A DNA stretch of 64,000 nt, from positions 186,001 through 250,000 of the forward strand of contig NZ_JAJEQM010000003.1 of the NCBI RefSeq assembly GCF_020687385.1, written 5' to 3'. The stretch is from Hominilimicola fabiformis (GTDB lineage: Bacteria; Bacillota; Clostridia; UBA1381). The position numbers and the translations under genes were made by a program. How positions within the stretch are numbered: position 1 is the stretch's first letter; each line of letters starts with the position of its first letter. Positions 45,882-52,140 of this stretch are shown one piece after another. Below the pieces are notes generated by a model. It searched no databases, was not told the DNA's origin, and saw nothing but the letters and a program-made list of their open reading frames with translations.

Positions 45882-45925
45882 AAGCCGAATTTGTCGATTT
45901 GATTTGATAAATTCGGCTTGTTTAT
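45882..45925 (+). terminator. Terminator of the GH43-SGNH operon
   Basis: AAGCCGAATTT pairs with AAATTCGGCTT (11 bp), then GTTTATAATTT. Confidence 0.75.
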
Positions 45926-46108
45926 AATTTACCGTTTAATTTCGTGATTTTTGAGATTAGAATAGCAAATTCTTCGTCTATGCGTTTGAACGTATTTATT
46001 AGTCAAACCAATTTCATTTGCAATTCATCTTTCATTGTGATATATTAGTTGTATATTTAGTTTGTTTGCGGTAGAATTTTATTTCGCCATTTACACTATA
46101 TAGTTTGA

Positions 46109-46136
46109 TATAATATCAATATCGGAGGATATTATA
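46109..46136 (+). promoter_or_regulatory. Extended -10 and operator-like palindrome before the HipA-like gene
   Basis: Inverted repeat TATAATATC (46109-46117), ten bases, GATATTATA (46128-46136). The left arm contains the TATAAT of an extended -10 (TTGATATAAT), the spacer contains GGAGG, and the right arm abuts the ATG at 46137. A protein bound here would block both transcription and translation. Confidence 0.6.
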
Positions 46137-46982
46137 ATGAGTAGCATTACAAGAAACAATTTTTCAATACACAGTAATTCAAAGGGTAATTTACTAAAAA
46201 CAGAATATCAGAAAGACGGAATAGTGTATTTTGTTAAATCGGGACGTTTACAGGTTCGTGATTTTCCTGAAAAGTGGGGAATTGAGCCTGTTATTGAGGT
46301 GCTATGTTATGAAATAGGCAAGCTAATGGGATTAAATGTAGCGGAGCAAAGTCTTATTGGTATGGAGGGAATTAGATACGGTAAGAATTTCAGAACTTTG
46401 GTTTGCAGTTCTCCCGATTTCAGAAACGGAAAAACGTTAATATATTTGGCAAGTCTATATGCGGAAGATGAAAGCAATATTGATTTTGAAAAGCTTTGCA
46501 GAAACACCGGGTGCGGAAATGATTTAATAAATCTGTTGGCATTTGATTTGATTATAATGAATGAGGATAGGCATAACAGTAACGTAGGATTTCTTATGTC
46601 GGATAACGGAGAGCTTAAATTGTCGCCTATATATGATAACGGATATTCTTTGCTTTATGATGATATAAAAGGAATGTTGAATGATTTTAAATTGGCATAT
46701 AGATACTGTCTTTGTAATGCACCGTTGTATGAGGAAAGATTTAATGCGGCGGAAAGAATATTTCAGAAAATGTCTAAAATATATGTGCCTACAATTAATC
46801 TTAATATTGAAAGAAATCAAGTTGCAGATAGGGTTATGGCGGTAAAGAAAACATACAGCGAATTGGTTTATGCGGATATAAATAATATTCAGCTAAAAGA
46901 TATTTGGTGGGAAAAAATTATAGACTTTATAATGTGGAGGATTGAATATGTTAGAGATTTACGAGATAGTGTGGCGGAATGA
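46137..46982 (+). CDS. HipA-like serine/threonine kinase domain protein
   Basis: Protein of 281 residues related to the kinase domain of HipA/CtkA toxins, lacking the HipA N-terminal subdomain. Visible kinase residues are Lys34 in YFVKSG, the catalytic loop NEDRHNSN (Asp144, Asn149) and the DFG-like metal site SPIYDNG (Asp167). HipA phosphorylates glutamyl-tRNA synthetase; the target here is unknown. No HipB-type repressor precedes it. Instead a 120-residue protein gene overlaps its 3' end by 35 bases. A palindromic operator-like repeat spans the promoter and ribosome site. Likely a toxin-type stabiliser of the element. Confidence 0.8.
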   Translation: MSSITRNNFSIHSNSKGNLLKTEYQKDGIVYFVKSGRLQVRDFPEKWGIEPVIEVLCYEIGKLMGLNVAEQSLIGMEGIRYGKNFRTLVCSSPDFRNGKTLIYLASLYAEDESNIDFEKLCRNTGCGNDLINLLAFDLIIMNEDRHNSNVGFLMSDNGELKLSPIYDNGYSLLYDDIKGMLNDFKLAYRYCLCNAPLYEERFNAAERIFQKMSKIYVPTINLNIERNQVADRVMAVKKTYSELVYADINNIQLKDIWWEKIIDFIMWRIEYVRDLRDSVAE

Positions 46983-47310
46983 AAACGTTACGGGATATTT
47001 GGAATATAATACGAAAACAGATAAATTTCAAGCATATTTAAAGGATAGGGAAAATCCTAATCCGAGAGGTCTGTTTGGAATTTTGAAAATATCCGACGTT
47101 GTGGAGGATAGCCGTGTAAGGCTATATATAAGTGATTGCGTTGTTCCGAAAACACGAGAAAATATTGATGATATATTAAAACATCTTGGCATGGGTGAAT
47201 ATAATCAGTGGGAGATTTATAAAAAGAATATGGGTGTTAACGTGAGCGATTATGCATGTATCAGATTTTATAAAAATTCCGATTCAAATGATTTTTTTTA
47301 TCCGATATGA
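46948..47310 (+). CDS. Partner protein of the HipA-like kinase, function unknown
   Basis: Protein of 120 residues. The start at 46948 (MLEIYEIVWRNENV) follows GGAGG at 7 bases; a TTG two codons earlier is too close to that site. It overlaps the kinase gene by 35 bases, so the two are translationally coupled. The sequence is mixed alpha/beta (TGYLEYNTKTDKFQAYLKDR, LFGILKISDVVEDSRVRLYISDCVVP) with no motif I recognise. By position it may be an antitoxin or target-specificity partner, but it could equally be an accessory domain split from the kinase. Confidence 0.55.
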   Translation: MLEIYEIVWRNENVTGYLEYNTKTDKFQAYLKDRENPNPRGLFGILKISDVVEDSRVRLYISDCVVPKTRENIDDILKHLGMGEYNQWEIYKKNMGVNVSDYACIRFYKNSDSNDFFYPI

Positions 47311-47337
47311 GATTAAATAGGAATTGAATGATATTAA

Positions 47338-47580
47338 CTATTTACTTCGTATATAAATTGAGTTTCGTGGATTCCCTGTAATTTGTTCACATTCCCACAT
47401 TTCAAAGATTATATCAGGACAAAATTCCCACATTTCTAACTCCGGATTTTTTAACATACGACAAGTTTCAGAGGATGTAAAATTTCTTAATGCAGTTTGT
47501 TCATCATATCCGTATTTTTCACAAATTTGTTTAGTAATAATGGAAATGTATTTTGAAATCAAAGAAAAAATTTCACTCAT
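47338..47580 (-). CDS. Small hypothetical protein
   Basis: Protein of 80 residues. The start at 47580 (MSEIFSLISKYISII) follows GGAG at 9 bases; an earlier in-frame ATG has no ribosome site. The pattern (helical N-terminus, QICEKYGYDEQTALRNFTSSETCRMLKNPELEMWEFCPDIIFEMWECE) resembles short proteins common in Clostridia in which a helical repeat ends with a Trp/Glu-rich helix, often near toxin genes. I cannot name the family. Convergent with the HipA-like pair. Confidence 0.5.
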   Translation of the reverse strand: MSEIFSLISKYISIITKQICEKYGYDEQTALRNFTSSETCRMLKNPELEMWEFCPDIIFEMWECEQITGNPRNSIYIRSK

Positions 47581-47785
47581 TGCAATAAACTCCTTAGTCC
47601 AAGATAAAATGTAAGCATTTTTAGACATATCAAAATATTATTTATTATAACACAAATTATAAAAAAATGGAATTGCTATTTTAATTTTTGGATGAATTAT
47701 GTGGTAAGAAAAAAGAATCGGATTATTATAAATGAGTTGAAACACGATAGCAATGTGACGGAGAAAATGACATAATAAAAAATTA

Positions 47786-47809
47786 ATCCCACAATCATAA
47801 TTGTGGGAT
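47786..47809 (-). terminator. Terminator of the relBE pair
   Basis: ATCCCACAAT, loop CATA, ATTGTGGGAT. On the minus strand, after the RelE stop codon, it is followed by TAATTTTTTATT. Confidence 0.8.
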
Positions 47810-47811
47810 CT

Positions 47812-48078
47812 TTAATCATAAATATCTCGCCTGTGACCTATGTTTAATAACAGAATAATAATTTTATTATCATCAATTTGTGCAAGAATACGGTAATCTC
47901 CTACACGATAACGCCATTCGCCACTTCTGTTTGCGGTTAAACCTTTGCCGTGCGAACGAGGATTTTCACAATTTTCAAGATTTTTTCTTATCCAACCTAA
48001 AATCAGTGCAGCAGTATGGCGGTCTAATTTTTTTAAATCTTTTAATGCTCGTTTTGTAAATTCGACTTTATAAATCAT
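47812..48078 (-). CDS. relE: RelE/ParE-family toxin
   Basis: Toxin of 88 residues with the RelE fold pattern: YKVEFTKRALKDLKKLD at the N-terminus, LGWIRKNLENCENPRSHGKGL in the middle, then GEWRYRVGDYRILAQIDDNKIIILLLNIGHRRDIYD, whose Arg, Tyr and His residues are typical of mRNA-interferase-type toxins. Its start codon overlaps the antitoxin stop codon by 4 bases (ATGA), the usual order for RelBE. Located 360 bp from the right attachment site, where it could punish loss of the excised circle. Confidence 0.92.
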   Translation of the reverse strand: MIYKVEFTKRALKDLKKLDRHTAALILGWIRKNLENCENPRSHGKGLTANRSGEWRYRVGDYRILAQIDDNKIIILLLNIGHRRDIYD

Positions 48079-48296
48079 AGTAATCCGAGTTCCTTTTCTA
48101 CTTCATCAAGCGAATAGGTTACAGGGTCATCTTTATATTCGTTAATTGCCTTATTAAAAAGCTCTAAGTCGTATTCGTTTTCAATTCGTTCCATAACTGT
48201 TTGACGAATAAGCTCTGATACGGACATTTTATTCAGTTCCGCATATTTTTTTATAAGTAAAGTATCTTCATCGTTTAATCTTAATGATATAGTCAT
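48075..48296 (-). CDS. relB: RelB-type antitoxin
   Basis: Antitoxin of 73 residues; start at 48296 (MTISLRLNDEDTLLIKKY) with AAGGAAG upstream. The N-terminal ribbon-helix-helix segment (TISLRLNDEDTLLIKKYAELNKMSVSELIRQTVMERI) binds DNA and the acidic C-terminal tail (DLELFNKAINEYKDDPVTYSLDEVEKELGLL) neutralises the toxin. It precedes relE with a 4-base overlap. Upstream lies the truncated 5' half of spoIIID on the same strand, so read-through from the spoIIID promoter into this pair is possible in the integrated state. Confidence 0.9.
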   Translation of the reverse strand: MTISLRLNDEDTLLIKKYAELNKMSVSELIRQTVMERIENEYDLELFNKAINEYKDDPVTYSLDEVEKELGLL

Positions 48297-48402
48297 ATGA
48301 AACACTTCCTTTCTTGTATTGCATTGTATTACAAAATACGCTGATTTGTCAATAGTATTTGCAAAAATTATAAAAAAATCAGTGTGTAAATTTAGTAATC
48401 CA

Positions 48403-48552
48403 TTACCCAACATAACCGACACGGATAGCTACTACTGTATGCACGGTAGATTTACTAATATTAAAAATTTTGGCAGTTTTGCGGACTGTGGCGTTATTTT
48501 CTACAATATACTGTGCCAATTCGACAGCCCGTTTTTCGATATAATCTTTCAT
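48403..48552 (-). pseudogene. spoIIID: spoIIID, 5' half (interrupted gene)
   Basis: SpoIIID is the mother-cell DNA-binding protein that switches genes between the sigma-E and sigma-K stages. This half starts at 48552 with MKDYIEKRAVELAQYIVENN and runs through the helix-turn-helix (ATVRKTAKIFNISKSTVH) to the attachment core at 48440-48447, then continues for 11 foreign codons (TVVAIRVGYVG) to a stop at 48403. B. subtilis SpoIIID begins MHDYIKERTIKIGKYIVETK and has GVSKSTVHKD at the break, as I remember it. The cut falls in the recognition helix, so the 49-residue product cannot work. Joined to 27654-27798 it yields an 85-residue SpoIIID. Confidence 0.92.
48418..48447. other. Right attachment site (inner arm plus core)
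   Basis: GACACGGATAG (48418-48428), 11 bases, core TGCACGGT (48440-48447). Beyond the core is spoIIID 5' coding DNA. The arm is the inverted counterpart of CTATCAGTGTC at 27812-27822, so the circle junction would be a near-palindromic attP. Confidence 0.85.
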
Positions 48553-48578
48553 TCTCCCACCGACCTTTCTGTATAGCA

Positions 48579-48608
48579 TATATATGAAAAATCGGTGTAA
48601 TTTATGAG
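48579..48608 (-). promoter_or_regulatory. Possible sigma-E-type promoter of spoIIID
   Basis: On the minus strand: CTCATAAA (48601-48608), 14 bases, CATATATA (48579-48586). This partly matches the sigma-E pattern (about GTCATATT, 14 bases, CATACAAT). The -10 lies about 27 bases before the start codon. Confidence 0.45.
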
Positions 48609-48638
48609 ATTAAACCATCACCAACAATCTTATTTTTC

Positions 48639-48667
48639 TTGACAAAATATTTAACATTACTTATAAT
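48639..48667 (+). promoter_or_regulatory. Consensus promoter of the MATE leader
   Basis: TTGACA (48639-48644), 17 bases, TATAAT (48662-48667). It drives a ~200-base leader ending in a terminator just before the MATE gene. Confidence 0.85.
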
Positions 48668-48694
48668 AGTATTATTGACTGTTTATAAAGTATT

Positions 48695-48855
48695 AAGGAG
48701 AAAGAAATGAAACTTTAAACAACGTTATGCAAGGTTTATCGGACGCTATCGGTGCGTGAGATTCATCGGGTGAACGGCTGTTGACGACTGCGTGGAACAA
48801 CGCAAACAAGGCAAGAAAATTGAATTTTTATATGACAAAAACGCATAATGTGTAA
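48695..48855 (+). other. Leader of the MATE gene: minimal ORF and decayed frame
   Basis: AAGGAG (48695-48700) six bases before ATG AAA CTT TAA (48707-48718), a three-codon ORF. In another frame from 48715 the sequence reads LNNVMQGLSDAIGA, a TGA stop at 48757, then DSSGERLLTTAWNNANK and more to TAA at 48853. This could be a decayed small gene or a leader-peptide attenuator. I do not recognise a riboswitch class. Confidence 0.5.
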
Positions 48856-48886
48856 AGGCTGTATTTGTGTACAGCCTTTTATAATT
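48854..48886 (+). terminator. Intrinsic terminator directly ahead of the MATE gene
   Basis: AAAGGCTGTA, loop TTTGTG, TACAGCCTTT, then TATAATTTT. It ends about five bases before the AAGGAG of the MATE gene, a typical attenuator position. Confidence 0.8.
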
Positions 48887-48905
48887 TTAGAAGGAGTTTT
48901 GAATT

Positions 48906-50231
48906 GTGAAATCAAAACAAGATTTGACGGTAGGAAACATAAATAAAAAACTTTGGGCATTTGCGATACCGCTTATGCTCGGTAACGTAATGCAGCAGTT
49001 TTACAACTTAGTCGATACATGGGTAGTAGGAAAATACATAGGCGACAATGCTTTGGCGGCGGTCGGTTCGTCATATTCACTGATGACATTTTTAACATCG
49101 GTGATTTTGGGATTGTGTCTTGGTAGCAGTGCATTTTTTTCAATAACATTCGGCGAAAAAAATATAAAACGACTGAAAAACGGAATGTTTATTTCGTTTG
49201 TTATGATAGGAATATTTTCACTCATACTGACATTTGCGTCATTTTACCTTTGTGGCCGGATTATGAAAATACTTCAAGTGCCGTATGACATTCAAGGTAT
49301 AATGAGCGAATATTTGAAGTGGATATTTGTAGGCATTTTCGCGACATTCCTATACAACTATTTTTCTAATCTTCTGCGAGGAATAGGCAATTCCGTAATT
49401 CCGCTTGTGTTTTTGTGCATATCTGTGATACTTAATATCGGTCTTGATTTGTACTTTGTTTTGGTATTAAAGCAAGGCATACGCGGTGCGGCGATTGCAA
49501 CCGTAATATCGCAGTATATTTCGGGTATCGGACTTATGATATATGTGTACATTCGTTATCCCGAACTTCGATTAAAATATGAAGATACAAAGTTTGTAAA
49601 ACGTACGGCATACGACATAGCAATACTGTCGGGAATGACGTGTCTGCAACAGTCTGTAATGAATTTCGGCATACTTATGGTACAGGGGATTGTAAACAGT
49701 TTCGGTACACAAATTATGGCGGCGTTTGCCGTTTCTGTGAAAATCGACACCATTGCATATATGCCTGTACAGGATTTCGGAAATGCGTTTTCAACGTTTA
49801 TTGCACAAAATTTCGGTGCGGGCAAGTATGACAGAATAAAAGACGGAATTAAAAAAGCACTCAAAAGTGTTGTACTGTTCTGTATTTTTATCAGTGCGAT
49901 TGTGTTTATTTTCGCAAAACCGCTTATGATGATATTTGTAAATGCCGAAAGCACGGAGATTATAAACATCGGCGTACAGTATTTGCGTATAGAGGGTGCT
50001 TGCTATATCGGCATAGGTATTTTGTTTATGCTTTACGGATATTACAGAGCTATAAATAAACCGAGTATGTCTGTTGTGCTTACGGTTATTTCTTTGGGAA
50101 TAAGAGTAGTGCTTGCGTATGTTTTGTCTCGTGTTATCGGTGTAGTCGGTATTTGGTGGTCAATTCCGATTGGTTGGTTTATCGCGGATGCGGTCGGAAT
50201 TTGTTTTTATTTATTTAAGTTTGACAGGTAA
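48906..50231 (+). CDS. MATE-family multidrug/sodium antiporter
   Basis: Membrane exporter of 441 residues with twelve predicted membrane segments, expelling cationic drugs or metabolites in exchange for sodium or protons. A GTG start at 48906 follows AAGGAG at 9 bases. Family marks are the N-terminal WAFAIPLMLGNVMQQFYNLVDTWVVGKYIG and a matching half-repeat at about 240 (TCLQQSVMNFGILMVQGIVNSFG), plus the FGEKN loop. Preceded by a promoter, leader and terminator that suggest attenuation control. Substrate unknown. Confidence 0.93.
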   Translation: MKSKQDLTVGNINKKLWAFAIPLMLGNVMQQFYNLVDTWVVGKYIGDNALAAVGSSYSLMTFLTSVILGLCLGSSAFFSITFGEKNIKRLKNGMFISFVMIGIFSLILTFASFYLCGRIMKILQVPYDIQGIMSEYLKWIFVGIFATFLYNYFSNLLRGIGNSVIPLVFLCISVILNIGLDLYFVLVLKQGIRGAAIATVISQYISGIGLMIYVYIRYPELRLKYEDTKFVKRTAYDIAILSGMTCLQQSVMNFGILMVQGIVNSFGTQIMAAFAVSVKIDTIAYMPVQDFGNAFSTFIAQNFGAGKYDRIKDGIKKALKSVVLFCIFISAIVFIFAKPLMMIFVNAESTEIINIGVQYLRIEGACYIGIGILFMLYGYYRAINKPSMSVVLTVISLGIRVVLAYVLSRVIGVVGIWWSIPIGWFIADAVGICFYLFKFDR

Positions 50232-50281
50232 TATTTTGTGAGATATAATTATATATAAGATTAGTTAGCGGTTGAATTTGC

Positions 50282-50476
50282 GTGTTCGGTGGCTTTGACA
50301 ACAGAAAAAACGGCGTTTTATACAGCGGTACGCTTGATGAAATCAAATCGGAAACAATAAAACTTATAAATACGGTCGGAAAAAAAGGTACAATACTGGG
50401 GGCGGATTGTACGTTGTCAAATGATATTGATTTGTCACACATAAAATGCGTGGCGGATACTGCAAGAAATATATAA
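50282..50476 (+). pseudogene. Remnant of a uroporphyrinogen-decarboxylase-family gene
   Basis: Only the C-terminal ~64 residues remain: VFGGFDNRKNGVLYSGT, then DEIKSETIKLINTVGKKGTILGADCTLSNDIDL and a terminal helix. URO-D-family methyltransferase-like proteins end with just such a GGFDNRxNGxLYxGTxEEI...GxILGADCTxP stretch. No start codon with a ribosome site is present and the sequence upstream is unrelated, so the gene has been deleted from its 5' side, probably when the MATE region was rearranged. Confidence 0.7.
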
Positions 50477-50499
50477 GACGAAAAACGGGGTATATAAAT

Positions 50500-52101
50500 A
50501 TGTGGAAGATAAGGGATTTAAAGAAAAAGGCAAGGGGAACTTTTAAGCGGAATTATGTCGGCATTGTTATAACGTGCTTTATCGCGGCCGTTGTTATGGG
50601 CAGCTTTATTAACCCGCTAAAAGAAGTGAGGACAATAAAAGACACTTATTTCGACCAGCTTAACGGAACGGTGCTTTTTGCGGAAAATCACAATTCCGAT
50701 ATGTCGAATACGGAAGTTGTCGATAACTTTTTAGGCAAGAGCGGTGAGGAAAGTGAAAGAGCACAGCATTGGACAAGAGGTGTACTGTCGGTGTTTGCGA
50801 AGAATACCGAGGGTGCAGGTAACTTTGTTTACGGTGTTTTAAATTCGATAAATCAAATTGTGTTTAACGACCGAGTGAGTGCCGGTGTTACTATTGCAAT
50901 CGGCTCGTTGATTTATTTGCTTATAGCCATTCTTTTTACGAAGGTTTTGCTTATCGGACTGTATCGGTATTTGCTTGAAATTCGAGTCTACACAGGCACG
51001 AGAATTTCGCGAATATTGTTTCCGTGGTCTGTAAAAAAGGCACTGCATATTGCATGGGTTATGTTTGTAAGAAGTGTGTATTCACTTTTATGGTGCTTAA
51101 CGATAGTCGGCGGATTTATTAAGATTTATTCATATAAACTTGTACCGATGATTATTGCGGAAAATCCCGAATTGAGTGCAAAAGAGGCTATAAAACTTTC
51201 TGAAGATATGATGAAAGGGTATAAGTGGAGAGCATTTTTGATTGATTTGTCATTTATCGGTTGGGATATATTGAATATACTTACACTTCAGATTTTGGGC
51301 GTATTTTTCCTTGAACCGTATAAACGTATGACGACAGTTGAACTTTATATGACGTTGCGTGAAAAAGCAAAGGAAAGAGATATTGAAAATGCGGACAGGC
51401 TGTGCGATAAATTGCTTGAAAGTGAAGTGACAAGCGGAATATATCCTATTAATGAATACTTCATAACAGTGCCTAAGGGCAAGAAGTGGATACTGGAAGA
51501 TTATGAACGTGATTACGGATTATCGTCATTGATACTGATATTTTTCACATTTGCAATGATAGGTTGGTTGTGGGAAGTGTTATTGTTCCTGTTTACAAGA
51601 GGTGAATTTATCAACAGAGGTACTTCACATGGACCGTGGCTGCCGATTTACGGCGTAGGCGGTACGGTTGTACTGATTGTGTTAAAAAAATTCAGAAACA
51701 AACCGTGGCTGACATTCCTTTTGTCAATGGTGCTGTGCGGTGTAATAGAGTATTTTACATCGCTTATACTTGAAAAAGTTCAGGGTATGCGTTGGTGGGA
51801 TTACAGCGGATATTTTATGAATTTTCAAGGCAGAATTTGCCTTGAGGGATTGGCTGTGTTTGCACTCGGCGGTTGTGCGGCGGTGTACCTTGTAGCACCG
51901 TCACTTGACCATCTGTTTTGCAAAATTCCTATGAAAATTAAGAAGATTATATGTGTCGTACTTGTAGTCCTGTTTGTCGTGGATATGGCGTATTCGGCAT
52001 TTGTGCCGAATATCGGCGAGGGTATAACGGATAATGATGTGGCGAGAATAGAAATTAAAAAATCCGACGTATTGATTGCGTCGGATTTTTTGTTGATTTG
52101 A
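50500..52101 (+). CDS. DUF975 membrane protein fused to a CmpB-like permease domain
   Basis: Membrane protein of 533 residues. Start at 50500 (MWKIRDLKKKARGTFKRNY); the ribosome site is weak (GGGG 10 bases upstream). Residues 1-260 are DUF975: KKKARGTFKRNYVGIVITCF, SYKLVPMIIAENPELSAKEAIKLSEDMMKGYKWRAFLIDLSFIGW. The C-terminal 200 residues match the putative ABC-transporter type IV permease domain (CmpB, PF06541): FAMIGWLWEVLLFLFTRGEFINRG, HGPWLPIYGVGG, GVIEYFTSLILEKVQGMRWWDYSGYFMNFQGRICLEG. The two families are usually separate proteins. Function unknown. The transcription terminator lies inside the last codons. Confidence 0.82.
   Translation: MWKIRDLKKKARGTFKRNYVGIVITCFIAAVVMGSFINPLKEVRTIKDTYFDQLNGTVLFAENHNSDMSNTEVVDNFLGKSGEESERAQHWTRGVLSVFAKNTEGAGNFVYGVLNSINQIVFNDRVSAGVTIAIGSLIYLLIAILFTKVLLIGLYRYLLEIRVYTGTRISRILFPWSVKKALHIAWVMFVRSVYSLLWCLTIVGGFIKIYSYKLVPMIIAENPELSAKEAIKLSEDMMKGYKWRAFLIDLSFIGWDILNILTLQILGVFFLEPYKRMTTVELYMTLREKAKERDIENADRLCDKLLESEVTSGIYPINEYFITVPKGKKWILEDYERDYGLSSLILIFFTFAMIGWLWEVLLFLFTRGEFINRGTSHGPWLPIYGVGGTVVLIVLKKFRNKPWLTFLLSMVLCGVIEYFTSLILEKVQGMRWWDYSGYFMNFQGRICLEGLAVFALGGCAAVYLVAPSLDHLFCKIPMKIKKIICVVLVVLFVVDMAYSAFVPNIGEGITDNDVARIEIKKSDVLIASDFLLI
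52057..52091 (+). terminator. Terminator inside the 3' end of the DUF975 gene
   Basis: AAAAAATCCGACG pairs with CGTCGGATTTTTT, ten bases before the stop codon at 52099-52101. The hairpin encodes IKKSDVLIASDFLL of the protein. Confidence 0.8.
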
Positions 52102-52140
52102 TTTTTGGAGCTGTTGACGTTTCGTTTGCGGGCTTTTTGT

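Larger units (their letters stand above)
27799..48447. mobile_element. 20.6-kb skin-like element interrupting spoIIID
   Basis: Bounded by direct copies of TGCACGGT at 27799-27806 and 48440-48447; the unit that would be lost is 20,641 bp. Excision leaves one core and restores an 85-codon spoIIID frame. The recombinase, an excisionase-like protein and a Rep-like protein lie at the left end; RelBE lies at the right end. Cargo includes PerR, a rubrerythrin fusion, LDH, rubredoxin, HD-GYP, Fic, AraC-GH43-SGNH and a HipA-like kinase. No relaxase, secretion or virion genes are seen, so it is probably non-mobile by itself or mobilised by others. Known precedents are skin in sigK and SPbeta in spsM, both excised in the mother cell by serine recombinases. 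Confidence 0.9.

Noticed and set aside
47691-47777. A 28-codon frame (MNYVVRKKNRIII...)
   Set aside because: No ribosome site and no recognisable family; probably chance in AT-rich DNA or an old remnant.
48715-48855. Selenoprotein gene reading TGA at 48757
   Set aside because: No start codon in this frame with a ribosome site, no recognisable SECIS hairpin just after the TGA, and no match to known selenoproteins; decay or a leader role is simpler.
48668-48890. Known riboswitch (guanidine, THF or similar) before the MATE gene
   Set aside because: I could not find the conserved core of any class I know. It is left as an unassigned leader.
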